Origin: Pedobacter jeongneungensis
Lineage (GTDB): Bacteria; Bacteroidota; Bacteroidia; Sphingobacteriales; Sphingobacteriaceae
Assembly: GCF_000633455.1 (NCBI RefSeq)
Contig: NZ_AYMG01000014.1
Coordinates: 1 to 64,000 of the forward strand
DNA: 64,000 nucleotides
Reading direction: 5' to 3'
Positions within the stretch are counted from its first letter, which is position 1. Each line of letters opens with the position of its first letter. Both the position numbers and the translations under genes were made by a program. Below, one piece after another: positions 24,693 through 32,667 of the stretch. Below the pieces are notes generated by a model. It was not told the DNA's origin and did no database searches. It saw only the letters and a list, made by a program, of their open reading frames with translations.

Positions 24693-27143
24693 CTATTGCG
24701 TTTTCGGCTTAATAAAATCTCCTAAATAACTACATTCTCCGGCTGCAACAGCATAAAAAGGTGTTTTGCCGTAGCTAAGCCTTAATTCTTTAAGGTAAGG
24801 ATTGTTATAATTGGCCTTGATGAAGTTTCTCCACTTTACATCGGTTTTATCATAATAGTAAAACGATAATGGATTTGCATTCATAATAATCTGCTTTTGC
24901 AAACATTTAGCGAGCATAAAAGTACATTTTGCTTTAAAATCGGCATTAGTGCTTAAGGCCCTCGCTTTTAAATACCAGGCTTTTGCCGTTTGTGCTTTTT
25001 TATAATCGCCATCGTACACATATTTTGCCGGATTGCTATTATCGTAAGATGACCAATCATAACTGATCAGAAACCAGCTATTTCCAAAATAACCTGTTTG
25101 GTAAACCGCATTGGCCATCTTATAGTAATAAAGCGCAGCATTCTTTTTATCGCTCACCGTTAATTTTTGCAAGCGGAGCATTTCTGCAGCGTAAGCCTTT
25201 TTGGTAATTGATGCCTTGGCCGTTACATACTTTTTAGGGAAATCGTTAATGGTTTCGATAAATGGATTGGCATACAGTTTTGACTCCGATTCTGCCCCAT
25301 ACCAGTTCTCCGGACTGAAATATTTGTAATTTGCTGAAACTTTTGCAAACATTTGAACAGCCTTGTCGTATTGATGTGTACGTAAATAGGTAGTGCCATA
25401 AAGCTCATAAAAATCATCGCTTTTGAGTTGATTTAAGGCTGAAGCCAATAAACTGGTAACATCATTGCCTGCTGCCTTGGTTTTATAAACGGCTAAACCC
25501 TGCATGCTTTTCGGACTTAAATTTTTCTGCCAAAAAGCGATGCTCTGGTAGCTCATGTTCTGAAAAAGAGAATTTTCTTTCAAAGTTTTGTATGTAAGGT
25601 CACCTTTAACCATGGCTAAAGCCGCTTTAGCCGTATCGCCCATATTTAAATAGGCGGGTGCCAGTATCTGTTGATAAAAGTTTCTGGTCGTTCTGCTGAA
25701 ACGTTTATCGGCCTGATCATTATCATAATATTGCCCACTTGGCTGACTTTTATTTTCTGCAAAACGTTTTTCATCCAGCCATTTTAGAGTAGGTAGCAAA
25801 TCATTCTCATTAAAAGGATTGCCTTTTTTAATGTTTTTAGCTTTGATCAACAGATCCGTAATGCGGTATTGATCGCGTAATCTTTCCGGCAGTTTATCTG
25901 GTTTTAAAATGGCAAGGTAATTTGAGGCCAGAAAATCTTTATTCTCCATCCACGATAAATAGGCAGCTGTTAATGTGCCCAGTTCTGGCTGCGGATATTT
26001 TTTTTCGGTAGCCAGTTTTACAGCAAAATTCCTGATTTCATTCAGGTATTTTAGATTAACTGTTTTCAAACTGTCTTTATATTTAGGATTGCCATTATCC
26101 GAAAAGTAATAATTATAACCAATTTTAGCAATGTCGTTCGCTTCGATAAGATCTTGCTCTAATTTGTTTACTTCACGTACCAGCAATGTCCCGTTCAGCT
26201 GACTTTTCGGTTCATACTGGTAAACTTTATTTAAACTTTCTATACCTGAATCGTTACCGCCAAATCCATTTATCGCCCAAATATTGGCTTTCTCATTATT
26301 GGTTTTGGCATATTTTAACGCCCCGTTAACAGGAGTGCTGTTATAGTAATAGTTTTTATAAGCTTGTACCCTCCGTTCCGGATTACTTGCAAAAACCTTT
26401 GAAAACAAAAAGGCAGATTCTTCTGGATTCCCTAATCTGCGGGTAGAACCTGCATATAAGGCTAATGCCCAGCCTTTGGCGGCACTATTTACCTTGCTGC
26501 TTTTAATGTATTTATCGTAGGTTGATTTACTCTCGGCATGGTAACCAGCAAAATGGAACATCCGTTCAGCCTGATATGCGTAGCGTAATTTCAGAAAATC
26601 GTCTTTTTCAGCTTCTGTTAATTTTAGTGCTTCTTTAGCTTTTGATCCCATAGCTGCTGTATCACGGGGCTTCGGATCCCAAAGACTAAAATCTACATTG
26701 GCCAGGGGTTCGCAGCTCTTTGCAAACAGGTAATATTTTAAAGGTTCTTTACGTTTGCTTAAAGCCTGTATAAAGCTGTTCTGCTTTAAACTGTCTGGTA
26801 ATGGCGAAAGGTTGCCATCAAAATTAACCAGTTTTACATTTGTAGCGCTATCCGTTTTGTACATTACTTTTAGCACATCCTCTTTTTTTACATTGAGGTA
26901 TTTTGCCCACTCCCGGCTGTTGATGTCTGGCTCGCTTTCTGTATCGGTTTCACTGTTGAGGTAAACCATTTGGTTATAGGCGAATGGCGAATATTCATCT
27001 CCTTCAATATTGTTGTGGAAATAGGAAATGTAATAATCGTATGGATCTATCTCACCTCCACAGGCAAGATTTACGGCAATTTCGCCGAAAAAAGTAATCA
27101 GGAATACACTAAAAATTAGCGATAACTTTTTGAAGGTCTTCAT
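24693..27143 (-). CDS. Large exported protein of unknown function, helical-repeat type
   Basis: An 816-residue protein I cannot assign. A signal peptide ends at a lipobox-like NLAC (Cys about 28), followed by GGEIDPYDYYISYFHNN. The rest is helix-rich, with many short A/Y/K-rich helices resembling tetratricopeptide or SEL1-like repeats, for example WALALYAGSTRRLGNPEESAF and TYLRTHQYDKAVQMFAKVS. No catalytic motif was seen. It overlaps the preceding lipoprotein gene (27109-28134) by 35 bp, so the two are surely cotranscribed and may act together at the cell envelope. Downstream is a bidirectional hairpin. Confidence 0.65.
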   Translation of the reverse strand: MKTFKKLSLIFSVFLITFFGEIAVNLACGGEIDPYDYYISYFHNNIEGDEYSPFAYNQMVYLNSETDTESEPDINSREWAKYLNVKKEDVLKVMYKTDSATNVKLVNFDGNLSPLPDSLKQNSFIQALSKRKEPLKYYLFAKSCEPLANVDFSLWDPKPRDTAAMGSKAKEALKLTEAEKDDFLKLRYAYQAERMFHFAGYHAESKSTYDKYIKSSKVNSAAKGWALALYAGSTRRLGNPEESAFLFSKVFASNPERRVQAYKNYYYNSTPVNGALKYAKTNNEKANIWAINGFGGNDSGIESLNKVYQYEPKSQLNGTLLVREVNKLEQDLIEANDIAKIGYNYYFSDNGNPKYKDSLKTVNLKYLNEIRNFAVKLATEKKYPQPELGTLTAAYLSWMENKDFLASNYLAILKPDKLPERLRDQYRITDLLIKAKNIKKGNPFNENDLLPTLKWLDEKRFAENKSQPSGQYYDNDQADKRFSRTTRNFYQQILAPAYLNMGDTAKAALAMVKGDLTYKTLKENSLFQNMSYQSIAFWQKNLSPKSMQGLAVYKTKAAGNDVTSLLASALNQLKSDDFYELYGTTYLRTHQYDKAVQMFAKVSANYKYFSPENWYGAESESKLYANPFIETINDFPKKYVTAKASITKKAYAAEMLRLQKLTVSDKKNAALYYYKMANAVYQTGYFGNSWFLISYDWSSYDNSNPAKYVYDGDYKKAQTAKAWYLKARALSTNADFKAKCTFMLAKCLQKQIIMNANPLSFYYYDKTDVKWRNFIKANYNNPYLKELRLSYGKTPFYAVAAGECSYLGDFIKPKTQ

Positions 27144-28134
27144 GGGTAAAATGTTTTAATAGGTCGGTGTCTAAATGGTAGAAAACGAGATTCCGGTCTC
27201 TTGGGGCTAAATATCGGGATAAAAATTTAGAGGTAGCAAGTAAATCTTCAGGAGAAATCCGTTCCCATCTTACTACATCGCCTTTTTTTAATCCGGCTGC
27301 CGGATAATCAACCAAAAGATCGTAAAGAATGGAATTTCCCCTTTGCTTAAAAAGTTTTTTGTCGTCGATTTGGATTTTACTGATCCGTTTAGAAATACCC
27401 GCATATTGCCCGTTCCTGAATACCACCGCCCATTCGAAAATAGGCAGGGCCACATCAAGCGGTATAGGATATTCTCCTAAATAGCCTTTTAGGTATAGAT
27501 CCATTTCGTGTTGGTCCAATATGGAATTTTGCTCGCCATATTTACGCAGGTTGCCCATGTTGTAACACATTAAAATGGCCTTTTCTGCCGGAGGTACACC
27601 GCTGGATACGATGTTTTTAACCTGATGCAGGCGCAGGGTTACCGAAATGGTTTTTCCCTTTAAAAGCGGATTTGCCTTTAACTGTTCAAGGAATTTAAAA
27701 TACCTGTTCCTCGTGCCTTTGGTCCAATCGCAATCGATCTGAAGTTCGCGGTAATTTGGTTTTCCAGCTTGTTTTACCTTAGCAGATACAAATTTAGCAA
27801 TGCGATCGGCCATCACCACAGTCTGCATGGTGTCGATTTTGTTAAAAACCTGGTTCACAATAAACACAACTGGTATAATATCGGTCTGTTTGGGGATTGG
27901 ATCCGAAAATTTAATTGGCGAAACAGGTACGGGTAGTTGCAGATCGGGATTAAAATCTACATCCATCATCCTTACATACAAAGAGTTGGATTTAAACTGA
28001 TTGAGATAAGCAGTTTCTTCCTTTTTGTTCTGGTAATCCGTTTTCCAATAATAAAAAGTAGGGTGTACAATTGATTTTTGTTTACAACCAAGGAAGAAAA
28101 ATACAGAAATCACTAAAATACTTATCTTGCGCAT
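27109..28134 (-). CDS. Lipoprotein of unknown function, possibly TIM-barrel
   Basis: A 341-residue lipoprotein with lipobox FLGC at about 14-17. I do not firmly recognise the family. Features such as YYWKTDY, a conserved-looking LQIDCDWT (about 128-135) followed by strands TISVTLRLHQ and AILMCYNMG, and the end-of-barrel LVFYHLDTD suggest a glycosidase-like (beta/alpha)8 fold. A TTG at 28152 opens a longer frame, but ATG at 28134 puts the signal peptide at the N-terminus. It precedes and overlaps the 816-residue gene. The start is 30 bp from the divergent dtd start. Confidence 0.6.
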   Translation of the reverse strand: MRKISILVISVFFFLGCKQKSIVHPTFYYWKTDYQNKKEETAYLNQFKSNSLYVRMMDVDFNPDLQLPVPVSPIKFSDPIPKQTDIIPVVFIVNQVFNKIDTMQTVVMADRIAKFVSAKVKQAGKPNYRELQIDCDWTKGTRNRYFKFLEQLKANPLLKGKTISVTLRLHQVKNIVSSGVPPAEKAILMCYNMGNLRKYGEQNSILDQHEMDLYLKGYLGEYPIPLDVALPIFEWAVVFRNGQYAGISKRISKIQIDDKKLFKQRGNSILYDLLVDYPAAGLKKGDVVRWERISPEDLLATSKFLSRYLAPRDRNLVFYHLDTDLLKHFTHEDLQKVIANF

Positions 28135-28149
28135 ATCAATTTTATTAAG

Positions 28150-28157
28150 CAAAAGTA
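28150..28157 (-). promoter_or_regulatory. Predicted -7 box of the lipoprotein operon
   Basis: TACTTTTG on the minus strand matches TAnnTTTG, 16 bases before the ATG at 28134. It lies inside the 30-bp gap to the divergent dtd start; any -33 element would sit inside dtd. Confidence 0.45.
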
Positions 28158-28164
28158 GTATAAA

Positions 28165-28617
28165 ATGCGGGCAGTTTTACAAAGAGTTACACAGGCGAGT
28201 TGCACAGTTGGTGGCGAAATAACGGGAGCAATTAAAACCGGATTTTTGGTGTTATTGGGTATTGAAGATGCAGATACTTTAGAAGATCTGGATTGGTTGG
28301 CACAGAAAATTATCGGGATGCGCGTTTTTGGTGATGAAAATGGAATGATGAATAAAGCACTTGCCGATGTGGACGGAGATATTTTATTGATCAGCCAGTT
28401 TACCTTATTCGCATCTACCAAAAAAGGAAATCGTCCGGGTTTTACAAGGGCAGCGCGACCAGGTGTGGCGATTCCACTTTACGAGAAAATGATCGAAAAG
28501 CTATCGGCTTTATTGGGTAAAAAAGTAAAAACCGGGATTTTTGGCGCCGATATGAAAATAGCTTTATTAAATGATGGACCGGTTACGATTATCATAGATA
28601 CAAAAAATAAAGAATAA
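28165..28617 (+). CDS. dtd: D-aminoacyl-tRNA deacylase
   Basis: A 150-residue DTD that removes D-amino acids (and glycine from tRNA-Ala) attached to tRNA. The two family motifs are present: SQFTLFA (about 78-84) and the C-terminal NDGPVTIIID (about 135-144; GPVT cis-proline motif). Cytosolic dimer. The N-terminus MRAVLQRVTQASC is standard. It is divergent from the lipoprotein operon with only 30 bp between ATGs, so its promoter must overlap the other gene. The glycosyltransferase gene begins 90 bp downstream. Confidence 0.95.
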   Translation: MRAVLQRVTQASCTVGGEITGAIKTGFLVLLGIEDADTLEDLDWLAQKIIGMRVFGDENGMMNKALADVDGDILLISQFTLFASTKKGNRPGFTRAARPGVAIPLYEKMIEKLSALLGKKVKTGIFGADMKIALLNDGPVTIIIDTKNKE

Positions 28618-28707
28618 TAAATTTAATGGTGCTGAACGTAACTAATTTGGCAATGATTGGTCAAAAATCGTAATTCATCCATTTCAAAAAATTGAACTTA
28701 AGCAAAT

Positions 28708-30249
28708 ATGAAGGATAAAAATCCGAACCGACTGGCGGAATATGCTTGTCTTGTGGTTTTTCTGATTTTAAAATTAACCTTATCTTTTTTATTGGTTAAT
28801 TCAGTTTACGAATTACATCGAGATGAGTTTCTCCATTTAGATCAGGCCAATCATATTGCCGCTGGTTTTACCTCAGTGCCACCTTTAACCTCGCTATTTT
28901 CGTGGCTGATTAAAGCTTTTGGCAATGGTGTTTTTATGGTTAAACTCGTACCTGCATTAATGGGGGCTGTAACCATATTGTATTGCTGGAAAACCGTCGA
29001 TTTCTTAAAAGGGAACCTATTGGCCAAATGTTTGGTTGCCGTAGCCTGTATATTTTCTATTCTGCTTAGGCTAAATACTCTTTACCAGCCCAACTCTTTT
29101 GATGTTTTAGCGTGGACAGCAATATTCTATTATTTATTGAGGTATTTCGATCAAAAAGAGACTAAACACCTGTATGCTTTTGCCGTTTTTGTGGCTTTAG
29201 GCTTCCTAAATAAGTATAATGTCCTTTTTCTGGTTATTGGTTTGTTGCCCGCCGTAATTATTACGCCAAATCGAAAAATATTTGCCGATAAACACCTTTA
29301 TCTGGCCATTTTGCTGGCACTTTTAATTATTTCACCTAATGTAATCTGGCAGATCAACCATCACTTTCCGGTACTCACGCACATGAAAATTTTGCAGGCT
29401 ACTCAATTGGTACATGTAAACCGGATTGATTTTTTTATCGGGCAGTTTCTCTTTTTTATCAGTTCAATTTTCATCCTCCTGGCAGGGATTGGAAGTTTGA
29501 TTTTTTATAAAGATTTCAGGAAATACAGCTGGATTATTTTAACCTACATCATTACCCTTATTGTCTTCAGTTATTTTAAAGCCAAAGATTATTATGCCTT
29601 AGGTTTATATCCGGTTTTACTGGCTTTTGGCGCTGTTTATTTAAGTCGGGTTTTAGTGAAAAAATGTATACTAACAGGTTTGCTGTTCGCTTTTAAAATA
29701 GGCACATTTATTTACCTGTTACCACTTTTGATGCCGGTTTATAGTCCTGACGAAATTATCGCGCACCATAAAAGATTTGAGCGGGTAGGGGCACTGCGCT
29801 GGGAAGATGGGAAAAATCATGCGCTGCCACAGGATTATGCTGATATGCAGGGCTGGAAAGAATTGGCAGCATTGGTTGACATTGCTTACGGAAAGGTTAA
29901 AGATAAATCAGTATTGTTAGTCCGTGCCGATAATTATGGACAGGCCGGCGCGATTAACTATTATTCAAAATATAAAAACATCAATGCGGTATCATACAAT
30001 GCCGATTACCTGTATTGGTTTAAAATGGATAAACCGATCAAAGATTTAATTATGATCACCGGGTGGAAAGATGAAGATCCGCAACGTAAGCGGGAGCAGC
30101 CTTATTTTGCCAGGATTACCAAAATCGGGGAAATAAAAACACCTTATGCACGTGAAAAAGGGGCAGGTGTGTTTTTGCTTGAAGGTGCTAAACCCGAAGT
30201 AAGCAGTATTATAAAATCAGAAATAGAAGAAGAGAAAAATGACCATTAA
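28708..30249 (+). CDS. GT39/ArnT-like membrane glycosyltransferase
   Basis: A 513-residue protein with about ten membrane segments and the PMT_2-type first loop ELHRDEFLHLDQ (about 30-41), where the Asp/Glu residues bind the lipid-linked sugar donor. After LTSLFSWL the segments alternate with short loops; the C-terminal 150 residues are soluble and probably periplasmic. Members move a sugar from a polyprenyl phosphate to lipid A, a glycan or a protein; the acceptor here is unknown. Its stop overlaps the MazG-like gene by 11 bp, so they form an operon, although a functional link is not obvious. Confidence 0.8.
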   Translation: MKDKNPNRLAEYACLVVFLILKLTLSFLLVNSVYELHRDEFLHLDQANHIAAGFTSVPPLTSLFSWLIKAFGNGVFMVKLVPALMGAVTILYCWKTVDFLKGNLLAKCLVAVACIFSILLRLNTLYQPNSFDVLAWTAIFYYLLRYFDQKETKHLYAFAVFVALGFLNKYNVLFLVIGLLPAVIITPNRKIFADKHLYLAILLALLIISPNVIWQINHHFPVLTHMKILQATQLVHVNRIDFFIGQFLFFISSIFILLAGIGSLIFYKDFRKYSWIILTYIITLIVFSYFKAKDYYALGLYPVLLAFGAVYLSRVLVKKCILTGLLFAFKIGTFIYLLPLLMPVYSPDEIIAHHKRFERVGALRWEDGKNHALPQDYADMQGWKELAALVDIAYGKVKDKSVLLVRADNYGQAGAINYYSKYKNINAVSYNADYLYWFKMDKPIKDLIMITGWKDEDPQRKREQPYFARITKIGEIKTPYAREKGAGVFLLEGAKPEVSSIIKSEIEEEKNDH

Positions 30250-30568
30250 CGAAGCACAGGAAACGGTAGACCGCTGGATCAAAACCACAGGAATCCGTTA
30301 TTTTAATGAATTAACCAACACTGCCATTTTGATGGAAGAAGTTGGTGAGGTTGCAAGGATTATGGCCCGTAAATACGGCGAGCAGTCGTTTAAGAAAAGC
30401 GACGAAGAAGTAAATCTTGCCGATGAAATGGCCGATGTCATGTTTGTGCTGATCTGTCTGGCCAATCAAACCGGTATTAACCTAACCGATGCTTTAGAAA
30501 AGAACCTGGAGAAAAAGAGCATCCGAGATGCAGACAGGCATAAGAATAACGAGAAGCTGAACCCCTAA
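30239..30568 (+). CDS. MazG-like nucleotide pyrophosphohydrolase
   Basis: A 109-residue single-domain MazG-like protein. The metal site is visible as MEEVGEVARI (EExxE, about 30-39) and DEMADVMFVL (ExxD, about 62-71). It should hydrolyse a nucleoside triphosphate to monophosphate plus pyrophosphate; the substrate is unknown. Single-domain forms are usually house-cleaning enzymes. It is translated from an ATG overlapping the glycosyltransferase stop by 11 bp. A CCCC/GGGG palindrome tract follows, between it and the convergent DUF4286 gene. Confidence 0.88.
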   Translation: MTINEAQETVDRWIKTTGIRYFNELTNTAILMEEVGEVARIMARKYGEQSFKKSDEEVNLADEMADVMFVLICLANQTGINLTDALEKNLEKKSIRDADRHKNNEKLNP

Positions 30569-30625
30569 ATCCCCCGAAGGGGCTTATATTTTTAAAGGTT
30601 CAAGTCCCCTTAGGAGGTTGGGGGC
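30559..30625. repeat. CCCCTAAATCCCCC-type palindrome between convergent genes
   Basis: AACCCCTAAATCCCCC-GAAGGGG (30560-30583) faces AGTCCCCTTAGGAGG (30603-30617) with the words in mirror order. It can fold locally (CCCC/GGGG) or across the whole element, and overlaps the last codons of the DUF4286 gene, so it probably ends transcription from both sides. Confidence 0.6.
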
Positions 30626-30921
30626 ACAAACTCCATTAAGCTACGATAGGCTACAAAACGGTTTTTATACCTTTCGTTTAACTCGGCCTGTAAAGCTGGT
30701 GCAAATTCTTCCTGGTACTTATTGTATTGTTCGAGTGTTTCTGCAACATACTGTGCGCAATAAGTTACGCCTTCGTTTGGCGAATCTACAACCTTTAATA
30801 AGCGGTTAGAAACAAACAGACCTGTTGCCATCACTTCAGGGATGTGAACATCCTGCATCCATTGTAACCATTCTTCGGCTGCTGCATCTTCGAGGATGAG
30901 CGTAACATTATATAAAAACAT
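30610..30921 (-). CDS. DUF4286 family protein
   Basis: A 103-residue protein matching DUF4286, a small Bacteroidota family with a ferredoxin-like (dimeric alpha-beta barrel) look: the start MFLYNVTLILEDAAAEEWLQWM and the later VTYCAQYVAETLEQY are characteristic. No function is known and no catalytic residue is evident. No signal peptide. The C-terminal residues (FVPPTS) are encoded in the palindromic tract at 30559-30625, so the extreme C-terminus may differ from relatives. Convergent with the MazG-like gene. Confidence 0.75.
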   Translation of the reverse strand: MFLYNVTLILEDAAAEEWLQWMQDVHIPEVMATGLFVSNRLLKVVDSPNEGVTYCAQYVAETLEQYNKYQEEFAPALQAELNERYKNRFVAYRSLMEFVPPTS

Positions 30922-31000
30922 ATTGCAAAGGTAAATAATATATAAATGGCAAAAAATGTATGGATAACTGTTTTTATTCTTTTAAGTGCTATTATTCAAT

Positions 31001-31008
31001 TAAATTTG
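31001..31008 (+). promoter_or_regulatory. Predicted -7 box of the 31027-32561 gene group
   Basis: TAAATTTG matches TAnnTTTG and lies 19 bases before the ATG at 31027. Confidence 0.45.
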
Positions 31009-31026
31009 TAGTACCCTTTATTTAGC

Positions 31027-31290
31027 ATGATACGAAATAACGCCTCTCAAAAAATAGATAACTCAACGCGCAATTACATTTACACAGGTTACCTTACCGC
31101 AATTTTCGGTGGTATTTTGGGCCTGGTAATCGGTTGGGATTTAATGAAGAAGAAAAAGACGCTGTATAGCGGCGAAAAGGTATATTCTTATTCTTTAATG
31201 GACAGACAGCATGGCGCAAGAATTTTAATTTTAGCTGGCATTTGCTTTATTTTGTTGTTAACCTTAGCTATTATTGCATTAGATGCATAA
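31027..31290 (+). CDS. Small membrane protein with a module shared with 31905-32561
   Basis: An 87-residue protein of unknown function with two hydrophobic segments (about 20-38 and 66-85) and a basic loop. The loop KKKKTLYSGEKVYSYSLMDR is followed by HGARILILAGI. The C-terminal part of the 218-residue protein two genes downstream repeats the same plan (KKTLPNGERVFGY, then HGERILIIGI), so the two are paralogous modules, one standalone and one fused to a soluble N-terminal domain. A GNAT gene sits between them. The positive loop predicts a cytosolic connector. Confidence 0.6.
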   Translation: MIRNNASQKIDNSTRNYIYTGYLTAIFGGILGLVIGWDLMKKKKTLYSGEKVYSYSLMDRQHGARILILAGICFILLLTLAIIALDA

Positions 31291-31308
31291 GTTAGCTGCA
31301 ATATTGAA

Positions 31309-31872
31309 ATGATTACCATTACCACATCTTCTACCATAAAAGAGCTTGAGGGAATTCTTAAACTTCAAAAGCAAAACCTAAAACAGGATTTAACCCCAGA
31401 ACAAATTAATGAACAGGGTTTTGTTACTGTTTCGCATTCGCTCGATGATCTGGAGAAAATGCATCAATATGAACCTAATGTTATTGCAAAAGATGGGGAT
31501 ATCGTTGCAGCCTATGTACTAGGAATGACAGAGCAATCAAAAAATGATATTCCGAGGCTGATTGAAATGTACGAAAGCTTCGATGATATTTTATATCAGG
31601 GGAAACCCGTTTCTGATTATCATTATATTGTGGTTGGGCAGGTTTGCGTTGGGCACGATTATCGGGGCAAAGGTTTATTTGATGAATGCTACAATGCCTA
31701 TAAAGATTATTTTAAAAGTAGATATGACTTCGCAATCACTGAAATTGCAAGTATTAATCTTCGATCGATGAATTCACATAAACGCATTGGCTTCGAGATC
31801 ATTCATACTTATACCGATAGTAGCGGTGTAGAGTGGAACGTGGTGGTTTGGGACTGGGATGATTTTAATTAG
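31309..31872 (+). CDS. GNAT family N-acetyltransferase
   Basis: A 187-residue acetyltransferase with the acetyl-CoA loop VGQVCVGHDYRGKGLFDECY (about 108-127), which matches the R/Q-x-x-G-x-G/A motif as YRGKGLF. The residues ITEIASINLRSMNSHKRIGF place the typical NxxSxxxHxxxGF substrate-side segment at about 146-163. It could acetylate a small molecule or protein; the substrate is not readable. Cytosolic. It lies 18 bp after the small membrane protein gene and 32 bp before the gene carrying the same membrane module, so the three are probably one operon. Confidence 0.82.
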   Translation: MITITTSSTIKELEGILKLQKQNLKQDLTPEQINEQGFVTVSHSLDDLEKMHQYEPNVIAKDGDIVAAYVLGMTEQSKNDIPRLIEMYESFDDILYQGKPVSDYHYIVVGQVCVGHDYRGKGLFDECYNAYKDYFKSRYDFAITEIASINLRSMNSHKRIGFEIIHTYTDSSGVEWNVVVWDWDDFN

Positions 31873-31904
31873 TATCTTCATCCTGACGCTTTATTCAAAT
31901 AACC

Positions 31905-32561
31905 ATGACCACTGATTTTGTAACCTTCCAAAGATTTAATGATAAAGCGGCAGCTATGGCGCTGGCCGAAACATTTAGAGAAAACGGGATTGAGTGTGGG
32001 TTGGAGGATGTTTCTGAAAACTTTGATGTTTCGTTTGCCAATAATGAAATCAATAAAGACTTTAGAATAAAGTTGAAACCTGTTGATTTTGAACGGGCCG
32101 ACACTTTGCTGCTACAACTGGCAGAGAAAGATTTAGCAGATATCGACCCGGGTTACTATATTTTTGATTTCAGTAGTGAAGAACTAAAAGAAATTATTGA
32201 AAAACAGGATGAGTGGAGCAGTTTAGACTTTTTGTTGGCCAAAAAAATATTAAAAGAACGTGGTGTAGAAGTAAATGTTAACGAGATTCAAACACTTAAA
32301 GCAAAAAGGATAGAAGCATTAGCTAAACCAGAAAAAAGTCCACAATTGCTTATTATAGCAGGTTATATTCTGGCTGTTATTGGCGGATTAATTGCCATCA
32401 TCATTGGAGCCTATTTACGCACTCATAAAAAAACATTGCCTAACGGAGAACGGGTCTTTGGTTACGCCCCGGCAGACCGGGCACATGGAGAAAGAATTTT
32501 GATTATAGGTATCTTAGCATTGATACTTTCAGCAGCATATCAATTTTTAAAGTACACTTAA
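31905..32561 (+). CDS. DUF2007-like domain fused to a shared membrane module
   Basis: A 218-residue protein. The N-terminal 70 residues (FVTFQRFNDKAAAMALAETF) resemble the DUF2007 / signal-transducing-PII-like fold that starts with a T-rich strand and AxxLAxxLxxxGI (EN GIECGLED); this assignment is tentative. After an acidic helical middle part, residues about 148-215 hold two membrane segments flanking KKTLPNGERVFGYAPADR and HGERILIIGI, the same module as the 87-residue protein at 31027. A TM-anchored cytosolic sensor or regulator is possible. It ends the GNAT operon. Confidence 0.55.
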   Translation: MTTDFVTFQRFNDKAAAMALAETFRENGIECGLEDVSENFDVSFANNEINKDFRIKLKPVDFERADTLLLQLAEKDLADIDPGYYIFDFSSEELKEIIEKQDEWSSLDFLLAKKILKERGVEVNVNEIQTLKAKRIEALAKPEKSPQLLIIAGYILAVIGGLIAIIIGAYLRTHKKTLPNGERVFGYAPADRAHGERILIIGILALILSAAYQFLKYT

Positions 32562-32589
32562 TCTGGTCTGGCACTTGAAGCTGAGTGTG

Positions 32590-32660
32590 TGGGGCAATTA
32601 ACCAGTTACAACAATTAACCGATTAACCATTACGAATGAACTAATGACTAATGAACGACT
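32590..32660. repeat. Word tract between convergent genes
   Basis: Words AATTAACCAGTT, AATTAACCGATTAACC and ACTAATGACTAATG follow one another from 32595 to 32665. AACAATTAACCGATT (32611-32625) is identical to 2639-2653. It sits between the 218-residue gene and the convergent TPR gene. Confidence 0.5.
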
Positions 32661-32667
32661 GAACTAA

